Below are positions 24,929-33,221 of a stretch of DNA of 64,000 nucleotides, one piece after another. The notes under the pieces are model-generated. The model was not told the origin of the DNA. It ran no database searches and was given only the letters and a program-made list of their open reading frames with translations. Positions within the stretch are counted from its first letter, which is position 1; each line of letters starts with the position of its first letter. Position numbers and translations under genes: made by a program. The stretch comes from Anderseniella sp963787895 (GTDB taxonomy: Bacteria; Pseudomonadota; Alphaproteobacteria; Rhizobiales; Aestuariivirgaceae): the NCBI GenBank assembly GCA_963787895.1, contig CAWBEX010000002.1:310001-374000 (forward strand), in the 5' to 3' direction.

Positions 24929-27177
24929 GCGAAACCCAACTCCTTCGACAATGGCAGCTGGCGGATACGTTTGCCGGTTGTAGCGAAGATGGCATTTGCC
25001 AGCGCCGGCAACGACGGCGGAGTGCCGGGCTCGCCTGCCCCGCCCATTTTCGGCGAGTTCTCAAGAATGCGAACCTCAATCTGCGGACATTGGTTCATGC
25101 GCATGGCATCGTAGCTGTCAAAATTCACTTGCTGAACCATGCCGTCGCGGAATGTGATCTCCTGGCCCATGGCCGCTGACAGGCCATAGATGATGCCAGA
25201 CATCATCTGCGCCTCGAGATTGACCGGATCAAGCGCAGTGCCAACATCCGCCGCGCACCACACCTTTTCTATGCGGATGCCGTCATCGGTGTCTGCCACC
25301 TGTATGACCTGCGCCACCCATGTGCCAAACGACAGGCAGAATGCGACGCCCCGCCCGCGCGCCTTCACACCTGACGCATCAAGTGTCGCTCCCCACGCCG
25401 ACATCTGTTTCACCGTCTCCAGCACTCGCACTGCAGGGACATGTTCAGCAGCCAGCTTCAGCCGCAGTTCAAGCGGATCCAGACCAGAGGCGTGGGCAAT
25501 CTCGTCAACAAGGCTTTCCAGGAAAAACGGATTGAAAGAGTGACCGACCGAACGCCAGAATCCAACGGGAATGGCCAGGTCAACGGGCACACCGGTAACC
25601 CGGAAGTTGGCAAGGTCGTATGGCTGGTCCCAAAGGCCATCAACGATCAGCTTGTCAGGCCCGGGCGGCAAAATCGCTCCATCAAGCCGCCCAAAGGCAG
25701 AGGCCATCACAGACTGGCTAGCTGTCTTGATGGATATGGAAGGCACGCCTTTTGCATCCACAACAGCCTCGGCATCGCATAGCGCTCCTGGCCGGTACAT
25801 GTCATGCACCATGTCCTCCTCACGCGTCCATGTAACCTGCACAGGTTTGCCGCCGGCTTCCTTTGCCACACGGGCTGCAAGGATGGAGAAGTCCGTCTCG
25901 AACCGGCGGCCGAACCCGCCACCGAGATAGGTGCTGACTACCTCGACATTTTCTGCAGGTATGGAGAACACTGCCGCTGCTTGTTGCACGATCGAGGTTG
26001 GTGCCTGGTTTCCGGACCAGATGGTGAGCTTGTCGCCGACCCACTGAGCGGTCGCGTTCATAGGTTCCATGCAGGCGTGCGCCAGATAAGGCGCTGAATA
26101 GCGCGCCGTTATGACCTTGGCGCCATCCGAACCGGACGCAGGTACCTTCCCGTCATCACGCATATTGAAGCCCTCTGCCGACTTCAAAGCTTCCTCGATC
26201 CTGTTGAAGACCGCTTCGGTTGTGGCCGGATAGGGCGCATCCGCCCAAACGGGCTTGACAGCATCCGCTGCCTTGAACGCGGCCCAGGTATTGCTGGCAA
26301 TGACAGCATAACCGGTTGCGAGGTTTACCACCTTGATTACGCCCGGCATCTTTTCAGCCTCAGACGCATCCATGGCAGTCATCGCAGCGCCCTGGCGCGG
26401 GTTCATGCGTACCGTGGCAAACATCATGTCCGGCAACCGCACATCTATGCCGAACTGAGCCGCCCCCGTCACCTTGGCAGCCATGTCCAGCCGCGCTTGC
26501 GGCTTGCCAAGATAGCGCCACTTCGAACGTTCCTTGAGTGTAACGCTGGACGGCAACTTCTGATCAGCCGCCTTTGCGGCCAGTTGACCGTAAGTGAGAG
26601 TCTTGCCGGTTGCTGGATCGACAACACTTCCGCCGTCTACATTCAACGTAGCTTCCGGCACGCCCCATTCGGCAGCGGCTGCTGCAACAAGCATGGCGCG
26701 GGCGGCGGCCCCTGCCTTGCGCATCTTGTCAAAGGCATCAACCGTAGAGCTGGAGCCCCCGGTAGCCTGCATGGCGAGAAACTTGGCCACAACACCTTGA
26801 GCATCGCGCATCAACTCCGCGACAAAGGAATTGTCGAATGCTGGATACGGCGCGCCTTCCTCGAGCATGGCCGAATTGTAGTAGGCCTTGGCAGCAGGTG
26901 CGAACTCATGGCGCACTGCTGCCAGCTCAACATCCAGCTCTTCAGCAACAAGTGACGCCAGCGTTGTCACAATGCCCTGCCCCATCTCTGCGCGAGGTAT
27001 GATGACAGTAACTGTGTTGTCTGCGGCAATCTTGACAAACGGGTTAAACACGCCCTCGTCAGCACCTGCAATGATCGGATTTGGATATGGCTTCTTGTAG
27101 GTGTAGTAGCCGACAGCCAGGCCACCAGCCACAGCGGCCGAACCCAGCAAGAATGTGCGCCGTAGAATTTTACCCAT
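24925..27177 (-). CDS. Molybdenum hydroxylase large subunit (isoquinoline 1-oxidoreductase beta-like)
   Basis: Molybdopterin-binding subunit (750 aa) of the xanthine oxidase family, close to the isoquinoline oxidoreductase/aldehyde dehydrogenase group. The N terminus has RRTFLLGSAAVAGGLAVGYY, a Tat-like twin-arginine plus hydrophobic helix, so the enzyme probably sits in the periplasm. Cofactor motifs include GGGFGRRFETDF, the GFWRSVGHSFNPF region and the active-site glutamate in GGAGEPGTPP. The start is the ATG at 27177; 74 codons upstream overlap the small-subunit gene. The small subunit is 4 bp upstream in the same operon. Substrate unknown. Confidence 0.92.
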   Translation of the reverse strand: MGKILRRTFLLGSAAVAGGLAVGYYTYKKPYPNPIIAGADEGVFNPFVKIAADNTVTVIIPRAEMGQGIVTTLASLVAEELDVELAAVRHEFAPAAKAYYNSAMLEEGAPYPAFDNSFVAELMRDAQGVVAKFLAMQATGGSSSTVDAFDKMRKAGAAARAMLVAAAAAEWGVPEATLNVDGGSVVDPATGKTLTYGQLAAKAADQKLPSSVTLKERSKWRYLGKPQARLDMAAKVTGAAQFGIDVRLPDMMFATVRMNPRQGAAMTAMDASEAEKMPGVIKVVNLATGYAVIASNTWAAFKAADAVKPVWADAPYPATTEAVFNRIEEALKSAEGFNMRDDGKVPASGSDGAKVITARYSAPYLAHACMEPMNATAQWVGDKLTIWSGNQAPTSIVQQAAAVFSIPAENVEVVSTYLGGGFGRRFETDFSILAARVAKEAGGKPVQVTWTREEDMVHDMYRPGALCDAEAVVDAKGVPSISIKTASQSVMASAFGRLDGAILPPGPDKLIVDGLWDQPYDLANFRVTGVPVDLAIPVGFWRSVGHSFNPFFLESLVDEIAHASGLDPLELRLKLAAEHVPAVRVLETVKQMSAWGATLDASGVKARGRGVAFCLSFGTWVAQVIQVADTDDGIRIEKVWCAADVGTALDPVNLEAQMMSGIIYGLSAAMGQEITFRDGMVQQVNFDSYDAMRMNQCPQIEVRILENSPKMGGAGEPGTPPSLPALANAIFATTGKRIRQLPLSKELGFA

Positions 27178-27181
27178 CGCC

Positions 27182-27643
27182 CTATGCTCCTGCCAGCTTC
27201 TTCGCAGCTGCATGAATCGCAGCGCGGATGCGCGGGTAGGTTCCGCACCGGCACAGATTGCCCGACATTGCATCATCAATGTCGGCGTCGGTTGGCGTAG
27301 GATTGTCCCGCAGCAGCGCGGTAGCCGCCAACACCTGGCCGGACTGGCAATAACCGCACTGTGCCACCTGCCCGTCAACCCAGGCCTGTTGTACAGCATT
27401 CAAGGTACCGTCTTGCTCAGCGACCCCTTCAATGGTCGTCACTTCGCCGGTCACTTCGCCAATCGGTGTCACACATGACCTTGTAGGCTCGCCATCGATC
27501 AGCACGGTGCAAGCTCCGCACATGGCGATACCGCACCCAAATTTGGTGCCCGTCATGCCCGCCACATCGCGCAGCGCCCACAGCAGTGGCATTTCAGGGT
27601 CAGCTTCGATGGCGACCGTCTTGCCATTTATCTTTATGTCCAT
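27182..27643 (-). CDS. Molybdenum hydroxylase small subunit (2Fe-2S, isoquinoline 1-oxidoreductase alpha-like)
   Basis: A 153-residue iron-sulfur subunit. The plant-type 2Fe-2S cluster is at FGCGIAMCGACTVLIDG with a fourth Cys in TRSC, and the second cluster domain carries QCGYCQSGQ and CRCGTYPRI. It feeds electrons from the molybdenum centre. The start is the ATG at 27643; upstream codons are a shadow. There is no FAD (CoxM-type) subunit next to it, as in isoquinoline-type enzymes, which pass electrons to other acceptors. Confidence 0.93.
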   Translation of the reverse strand: MDIKINGKTVAIEADPEMPLLWALRDVAGMTGTKFGCGIAMCGACTVLIDGEPTRSCVTPIGEVTGEVTTIEGVAEQDGTLNAVQQAWVDGQVAQCGYCQSGQVLAATALLRDNPTPTDADIDDAMSGNLCRCGTYPRIRAAIHAAAKKLAGA

Positions 27644-27762
27644 AGGATTTCCCTTAACCGGTGCTTGCAGCAAAATTGTGAAAGCAGAAGAATCGGTTTT
27701 GCCATTGAGTGCCAGTTTTGGCACATTGAACTCCAACATGCCCGCAAGATTGCAGAGTTTTG

Positions 27763-28206
27763 ATGAAATCCGATCCCGATACCATTGCCCGTGCCTGTGC
27801 CGATGCCCTTTGGGCCACTGACAGCGCAACGCGTTCTCTTGGCATGACCATCAAATCCGTCACAAGAGGCAGCGCCGAACTTGAAATGCTTGTTCGGCCA
27901 GACATGGTCAATGGACACGGCACCTGCCACGGTGGTTACATTTTCACACTGGCAGATTCGGCTTTCGCCTTTGCGTGCAATACCTACGATGAGCGAACGG
28001 TGGCCCAGCACGCCCAGATCACTTTCATCGCGCCGGGAACGACCGGCGACAAGCTCACCGCCACCGCAACAGAACGTTCGCGCACCGGCAGGTCGGGCAT
28101 CTATGACATTTCAGTGGCTCGTCAGGATGGCACGGTAATCGCCGAGTTTCGCGGACACTCCCGAACCATTGGCGGAAACATCATACCCCGGGGGGAACGG
28201 CAATGA
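27763..28206 (+). CDS. paaI: Hydroxyphenylacetyl-CoA thioesterase PaaI
   Basis: A hot-dog-fold thioesterase (147 aa). The signature is MVNGHGTCHGGYIFTLADSAFAFA with the catalytic Asp, followed by ATERSRTGRSGIYD. PaaI hydrolyses stalled ring-hydroxylated phenylacetyl-CoA esters in the phenylacetate pathway. It overlaps paaK by 4 bp (ATGA), so the pair is translated together. No ring epoxidase (paaABCDE) genes are in the window. The ATG at 27763 is preferred over the TTG at 27760. Confidence 0.92.
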   Translation: MKSDPDTIARACADALWATDSATRSLGMTIKSVTRGSAELEMLVRPDMVNGHGTCHGGYIFTLADSAFAFACNTYDERTVAQHAQITFIAPGTTGDKLTATATERSRTGRSGIYDISVARQDGTVIAEFRGHSRTIGGNIIPRGERQ

Positions 28207-29513
28207 TTGACGGCGACAATTACACACCCATGACAGACGCCATAGAGATGGCAACACGTGAGGAAATTGAAGCACTGCAGCTGCATCGGTTGAAGACAAC
28301 CCTGGCTCATGCCTATGCCAATGTTTCACATTATGCCTATGCGTTCGATTCAGCCGGCGTGCGCCCGGACGATCTGCAATCCCTCGACGATTTGGCCAGG
28401 TTCCCGTTCACGGTGAAGACCGACCTGCGCGACAACTATCCCTTCGGCATGTTCGCCGTCCCGCAGGACCAGGTCGTGCGTATCCACGCATCTTCCGGCA
28501 CCACCGGCAAACCGACCGTTGTCGGTTATACGCAACCCGACATCGAGATGTGGGCAGATGTCATGGCACGTTCCATCCGTGCTGCCGGCGGCAGGCCGGG
28601 CATGAAATGCCATATCTCCTATGGCTATGGGCTCTTCACCGGCGGGCTCGGCGCACACTACGGCGCTGAACGCCTCGGCATGTCGGTGATCCCGGTTTCC
28701 GGCGGCATGACAGAACGCCAGGTTCAGTTGATCCAGGACTTCAAGCCTGAAGTCATCATGGTGACACCGAGCTACATGCTGGCTATCTTGGATGAGTTCC
28801 GCAAACAAGGCATCGATCCGCGCAAATCCTCACTCAAGATCGGCATATTTGGCGCAGAACCATGGACTAATTCCATGCGCCAGGAAATCGAACAGGCCTT
28901 CGACATGGACGCCGTAGACATTTACGGCCTGTCAGAAGTCATTGGCCCTGGCGTGGCGCAGGAATGCGTGGAAACCAAGGACGGCCTGCACATCTGGGAA
29001 GATCATTTCTACCCGGAGATCATTGATCCGCAGACCGGCAAGGTATTGCCTGGTGGCGAGCAGGGAGAACTGGTGTTCACCTCACTCACCAAACAGGCAC
29101 TGCCTATCATCCGTTACCGCACACGCGACCTGACGCGGCTTCTTCCGGGAACCGCGCGCTCCATGCGGCGCATGGAAAAGGTAACTGGCCGGACCGACGA
29201 CATGATGATCATCCGCGGTGTCAACGTTTTCCCAACCCAGATCGAGGAACTCATTCTGAAGGCGGAGGGGTTATCACCCCATTACTACATTGAACTGGGT
29301 CGCGTGGAGCGCATGGACACAATGACCGTGAGCGTCGAGGCCCTGCCTGGCACCGCAGCAGAAGACGAGCGCATTCAGCTGGCAGCAGAACTGCAGCAGG
29401 TGATCAAAAACAATATCGGTGTCACTTCGACCGTGCATGTACTCGAACCAGAAGCCATCGAGCGCTCCATGGGCAAGGCCAAGCGCATTATTGACAACAG
29501 GCCAAAGGACTAG
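28203..29513 (+). CDS. paaK: Phenylacetate-CoA ligase PaaK
   Basis: An adenylate-forming ligase of 436 aa that activates phenylacetate to phenylacetyl-CoA with ATP. It has the AMP-binding loop HASSGTTGKPTVVGYT, the IFGAEPWTNSMR and DIYGLSEVIGPGVAQEC segments typical of PaaK, and the C-terminal lid with GRTDDMMIIRGVNVFPTQIE. It is co-translated with paaI. It could equally serve another aryl- or arylacetate, since the rest of the pathway is absent here. Its stop codon overlaps that of the convergent gene. Confidence 0.94.
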   Translation: MIDGDNYTPMTDAIEMATREEIEALQLHRLKTTLAHAYANVSHYAYAFDSAGVRPDDLQSLDDLARFPFTVKTDLRDNYPFGMFAVPQDQVVRIHASSGTTGKPTVVGYTQPDIEMWADVMARSIRAAGGRPGMKCHISYGYGLFTGGLGAHYGAERLGMSVIPVSGGMTERQVQLIQDFKPEVIMVTPSYMLAILDEFRKQGIDPRKSSLKIGIFGAEPWTNSMRQEIEQAFDMDAVDIYGLSEVIGPGVAQECVETKDGLHIWEDHFYPEIIDPQTGKVLPGGEQGELVFTSLTKQALPIIRYRTRDLTRLLPGTARSMRRMEKVTGRTDDMMIIRGVNVFPTQIEELILKAEGLSPHYYIELGRVERMDTMTVSVEALPGTAAEDERIQLAAELQQVIKNNIGVTSTVHVLEPEAIERSMGKAKRIIDNRPKD

Positions 29514-30145
29514 CGCGTCTTCAATAGCTCCAGTGCCTTCATCACACCAAGCCGAGGTGATGACAGAACCGGCAAGCCTGTTTGCTGCAACAATGGCTCA
29601 GCCACTGCCATGGAGCCTTGCGCCAGCACAATACAGTCCGGATGATCAATTTGCGCCTTGACGGCATCTGCAATTGCTACGCCATAGTCCGTCATATCAC
29701 CTGCCTCGAAATGCGCCCACGCACCTTCACACATCACCTGTTGAGGGTGCACATCAACGCCAGCCTGTTCGGCGACATCTGCCAGCAGCTCCATGGTCGG
29801 CCCGGCCGTGCTTTCAAGACACATGGCAATGAGCGGCCTGTTTCCATGTACAAGGGCAATTTCCATCAACGCCCGGTCAATACGCACTATTGGCGTGTGC
29901 GGTGCATCAGCTGCTTCTGCGGCAGCGCCAATGGTCGAGCAGGTGCAAACACCAACACCGGTCGCAGCCAACTGGTTCATGGCGCCAAAAATGGTCGCAG
30001 ACAATTCAGCCGTCATGCCAGTGCGGGCCTGTGCCAGCCAGCCCTCCTCCACACGATGCCGACGGACCATGCCGGGAGCGAGTTCGTCCACAAGCGCATC
30101 GAATGTGGCGACATGAACTGGCGATGTGTGCAGGAACGAGATCAT
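29510..30145 (-). CDS. Asp/Glu racemase-fold protein (arylmalonate decarboxylase/maleate isomerase-like)
   Basis: A 211-residue protein of the aspartate/glutamate/hydantoin racemase superfamily. The N-terminal half has GVCTCSTIGAAAEAA, placing one catalytic cysteine; the second position in the C-terminal half (CIVLAQGSMAVAEPLL) has no Cys in the usual place and instead shows Gly-Ser. Loss of one of the two catalytic cysteines is what distinguishes one-base decarboxylases from racemases in this superfamily, so a racemase is doubtful. It overlaps the flavin-fold gene upstream by 4 bp. Substrate unknown. Confidence 0.75.
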   Translation of the reverse strand: MISFLHTSPVHVATFDALVDELAPGMVRRHRVEEGWLAQARTGMTAELSATIFGAMNQLAATGVGVCTCSTIGAAAEAADAPHTPIVRIDRALMEIALVHGNRPLIAMCLESTAGPTMELLADVAEQAGVDVHPQQVMCEGAWAHFEAGDMTDYGVAIADAVKAQIDHPDCIVLAQGSMAVAEPLLQQTGLPVLSSPRLGVMKALELLKTR

Positions 30146-30756
30146 GACTCAATACCGGCAGCCGCCAGTTTAGCCTCTAGCAGGGCAATACGTTGTTTCA
30201 GCGGTCCAACCGCCTGATCAATTTCAGGCAAGGTGAAGCGTTCGGTAATGTACTTCGGGCAGTTCCAGTCAAACGCCTCCAGCGTAACCAGAAATCCGCG
30301 CTCTATCTGTGCGCCGTATTGATCGTCACGCAACCTGGATAGCGTGGCTTCGTCATCGCCTGCTACAAGCCGGACCCTGCCGAACATCTTCAGCCTTGCC
30401 TTGCGTGGGTAATCCATGAAGAACAATGACACCCTGTCATCACTCATCAGGTTTCCGACGCTGACATATTGCCGGTTCCCACGATAATCCGCGAAACCGA
30501 GCGTCGTGTCATCCAGCACTTTCACAAAACCCGCAGGGCCGCCGCGGTGCTGCACATATGGCCAGCCGGTTTCACTGACGCTCGCCATGTAGAAGCTGTC
30601 GCGCGTTGCGATAAAACTGGTTGTGTCAGCATCAAATCTGGAGAAATCGCGGCTGCCCTTGGCTTCCTGATTGGCATACCCGGCGCGACTGCCCATGCTT
30701 TCCTGCACCTGCTTCACGCCCGGTGTAAAGGCGATCTCTGCAAACTTGTATCCCAT
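30142..30756 (-). CDS. Pyridoxamine 5'-phosphate oxidase-fold flavoprotein
   Basis: A 204-residue member of the split-barrel FMN-binding family. Core features are FIATRDSFYMASVSETGWPYVQHRGG and the RVSLFFMDYPRKARLKMFGRVRLV strand pair. The C terminus is helical (QRIALLEAKLAAAG). Many such proteins bind FMN or haem; specific function is unknown. It is translationally coupled to the racemase-fold gene downstream (ATGA overlap) and is 66 bp downstream of the Rieske oxygenase gene, so all three may be one transcript. Confidence 0.82.
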   Translation of the reverse strand: MGYKFAEIAFTPGVKQVQESMGSRAGYANQEAKGSRDFSRFDADTTSFIATRDSFYMASVSETGWPYVQHRGGPAGFVKVLDDTTLGFADYRGNRQYVSVGNLMSDDRVSLFFMDYPRKARLKMFGRVRLVAGDDEATLSRLRDDQYGAQIERGFLVTLEAFDWNCPKYITERFTLPEIDQAVGPLKQRIALLEAKLAAAGIES

Positions 30757-30822
30757 CTCAATACGCTTCCTCGCACTTCAGCCATGACGCCTCACGACGC
30801 TATACGAGCGAACGCATGCTGG

Positions 30823-31965
30823 CTACGCAACGATGCGTGAAGCGAGGTAGCTTGCAAAATCGTAGTTCGGACGTTCGAGGTGGGATAAATGGCCCGGTGT
30901 TGCGAACTGTGAGCACAGCCCCTTGTAGACCTTCTCGGTGCAGCCCCTGTCCTCAACATTGACCTCGTCCAGAAGTGTCTTCAAGTCATCAAAATGCTTG
31001 CGTGCATCCGCATCATTGACGAAGTCTGGCGACATGCCCCCGCCGAAAATGATGCGCACCTGTCCAACACCATGCGGGTGCAGCGACAGGTACCAGAAAT
31101 AGCCTGGTGTCAGCGTGATCAGCAGGCTCGGGTAGATAGCCAGCAAGACCGTGGTACGCCGCCATTTGCCCTCAAGCCGGGTATTAGACGGATGCGCCAA
31201 CGCGATTTTCAGGCTGTCGTCCTTCAAGATGTAATGGTAATTGAAGGCTTCCTTGCCGGGCGGACAGTCCATCTCGTCAAGTTTTGAAAGCCCACCAATA
31301 GTGCCTGCATGGCAGACAGGCAGGTGATAGCTTTCCATGAAGTTTTCAGCCAGCACCTTCCAGTTGGTGTCCCATATGTGGGTTTCATGGAAGGTTTCGG
31401 TGTAGTTTTCCATACCATACTGACCGACAAGGTTTTCAACCTCAGACAAGCTGTCAGCAACGGGTTTTGCATCGGGATTTAACGAGACCATGACCCAGCC
31501 CAACCACTCCTCGCAACGCACCTGCGGCAGGCGCATGGCATCCTTGCAGAAAGCTTCGTTCTGCTTCATCGCAGGCGCACCGCGCATTGTGCCATCCAGA
31601 TTGTAGGACCAGGCGTGATAGGGGCAGACAATCGCCCTGGTGTTGCCCGTACCTTCAAGCAGTGTGGACATGCGGTGCAGGCAGACATTCGACTGGGCGC
31701 GAAGTTCGCCCTCCTTGCCGCGAATGACCATGATCGGCTGGTTGGCCAGTTCAAGAGTCATGTAGTCACCCGGGTTCTTCAATGAGCTGGCACGGCCTGC
31801 ACAAAACCAGTCCTGCGCAAACACATTGCCTATTTCCTGTTTCAGAAATTCTTCCGACGTGTAGACGCTCCTGGGCATGGCTCGGGCGCGTTCAAACGGC
31901 AACGAAACATTGGCGGCAAGTTCGGCTGCAGGGCTCTGGCTCTTTGCATGCATGTTCATTTTCAA
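30823..31965 (-). CDS. Rieske non-haem iron oxygenase alpha subunit (quaternary-amine oxygenase type)
   Basis: A 380-residue ring-hydroxylating-type oxygenase. The Rieske 2Fe-2S ligands are CLH (in NVCLHRM) and CPYH 18 residues later. The mononuclear iron histidines are in NFMESYHLPVCH. The residue linking the two centres reads Glu (VLAENF), where most family members have Asp; carnitine oxygenase CntA is known to use Glu here. Together with the TMADH-like gene nearby this favours a methylated amine substrate, which is inference. No reductase partner gene is adjacent. It is divergent from the amidinotransferase gene. Confidence 0.88.
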   Translation of the reverse strand: MKMNMHAKSQSPAAELAANVSLPFERARAMPRSVYTSEEFLKQEIGNVFAQDWFCAGRASSLKNPGDYMTLELANQPIMVIRGKEGELRAQSNVCLHRMSTLLEGTGNTRAIVCPYHAWSYNLDGTMRGAPAMKQNEAFCKDAMRLPQVRCEEWLGWVMVSLNPDAKPVADSLSEVENLVGQYGMENYTETFHETHIWDTNWKVLAENFMESYHLPVCHAGTIGGLSKLDEMDCPPGKEAFNYHYILKDDSLKIALAHPSNTRLEGKWRRTTVLLAIYPSLLITLTPGYFWYLSLHPHGVGQVRIIFGGGMSPDFVNDADARKHFDDLKTLLDEVNVEDRGCTEKVYKGLCSQFATPGHLSHLERPNYDFASYLASRIVA

Positions 31966-32011
31966 ACCTCACTTGCGTCTGGCGTCAAGTCTGCTAGATC
32001 GTTCTCCCGGC

Positions 32012-32039
32012 ATCAAGTAATACTATTTGTATCATTGAT
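32012..32039. promoter_or_regulatory. Imperfect palindrome in the divergent Rieske/amidinotransferase promoter
   Basis: ATCAAGTAATAC and GTATCATTGAT face each other around five A/T bases, with the exact core ATAC-N5-GTAT. It lies 47 bp before the Rieske start and 57 bp before the amidinotransferase start, so one regulator could control both. The spacing resembles a LysR-type T-N11-A site. Confidence 0.45.
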
Positions 32040-32095
32040 GTCAGAAGTCAGAAGCAATGGTGTTCAAAATACAATAATTTCCAGGGATTTTGCCA

Positions 32096-33217
32096 ATGGC
32101 GTCGTCATCAGACAAAACAAAAGTCAACAGTTGGAATGAGTGGGATCCGCTGAAGCACGTTATCGTTGGTCTGGCCACCGACTGTCATATTCCACCTGCT
32201 GAACCTGCACTTGATGCAAAAGTGCCGGAAGACTCAGACATGCGCGGTCAATGGGGTAAACGCCCGCAGGAAATGATCGACAAGGGAAATGAACTGCTCA
32301 ACAACTTTGCTGACCAGTTGAAGAAGCGCGGCATCAGGGTTGACCGCCCGACACCGACCGATTTTTCATTACCGGTCACCACACCGGACTTCCAAACCGG
32401 AAGCCAGTTTGGCTGCATGCCGCCGCGCGACGTGCTGCTGACTGTCGGCAATGAAATGCTTGAAGCGACCATGTCATACCGTTGCCGCTGGTTCGAATAC
32501 CTCTGCTACCGCCCGTTGATGCAGCAATATTTCAACGAAGACCCGAATTTCCGCCACGAGGCCGCACCCAAGCCGCGTTTGACCGATGCCGACTACCGGC
32601 AGGACTATCTGTCGGAAAAGATTGGCATCCAGAAACGGCTCGAATGGACAGCCGACAAGTTCTTCGTGACCACCGAAGAAGAGCCGTTGTTTGATGCTGC
32701 TGACGTGTTGCGCTTTGGCAAGGATCTCGTGGTCCAGCATGGCTTTACAACCAACCTGAAGGGCATCGAGTGGCTGCGCCGTCACTTCCCGGATCACCGT
32801 GTTCATGCGGTGAATTTCCCAGGCGACCCCTACCCTATCCACATCGACGCAACTTTCACGCCGGTTCGCCCCGGTCTTATCCTCAACAATCCGAACCGCC
32901 GTTTGCCGGACGAACAGCGCAAGTTCTTCCATCGAAACGGCTGGGAAATTGTCGATGCTGCTCAGCCAGCACACAACTCGCCGCCACCGCTGTGCTATTC
33001 CTCAACCTGGCTCAGCATGAATGTGCTGATCCTCGATCCCAAGACCGTATGCGTGGAGAAGACAGAGGTCTACCAGGCCGAACAGTTTGACAAGCTCGGC
33101 ATGGAAGTGGTCGAGGTTGACCTGCGTGACGCATACGCTTTTGGAGGCGGGTTGCATTGCTGTACCGCGGATGTCTATCGCGAAAGCAAATTCGAGGACT
33201 ACTTCCCCAAGGGCTGA
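32096..33217 (+). CDS. Glycine amidinotransferase family protein
   Basis: A 373-residue enzyme resembling L-arginine:glycine amidinotransferase, which moves the amidino group of arginine to an amine acceptor. The catalytic triad is visible: Asp in LFDAADVLRFGKD, His in PIHIDATF and the nucleophile Cys in GGGLHCCTADVYR; the segment KGIEWLRRHFPDHRVHAVNF also matches. Bacterial relatives make guanidinoacetate or guanidino precursors of natural products, so the acceptor is open. The start is the ATG at 32096 after CCAGGGA. It ends 4 bp from the convergent flavoprotein gene. Confidence 0.9.
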   Translation: MASSSDKTKVNSWNEWDPLKHVIVGLATDCHIPPAEPALDAKVPEDSDMRGQWGKRPQEMIDKGNELLNNFADQLKKRGIRVDRPTPTDFSLPVTTPDFQTGSQFGCMPPRDVLLTVGNEMLEATMSYRCRWFEYLCYRPLMQQYFNEDPNFRHEAAPKPRLTDADYRQDYLSEKIGIQKRLEWTADKFFVTTEEEPLFDAADVLRFGKDLVVQHGFTTNLKGIEWLRRHFPDHRVHAVNFPGDPYPIHIDATFTPVRPGLILNNPNRRLPDEQRKFFHRNGWEIVDAAQPAHNSPPPLCYSSTWLSMNVLILDPKTVCVEKTEVYQAEQFDKLGMEVVEVDLRDAYAFGGGLHCCTADVYRESKFEDYFPKG

Positions 33218-33221
33218 CACA

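Noticed and set aside
29582..30217. 211-codon plus-strand ORF
   Set aside because: Antisense to the racemase-fold gene; His/Cys/Arg-rich with no recognisable features.
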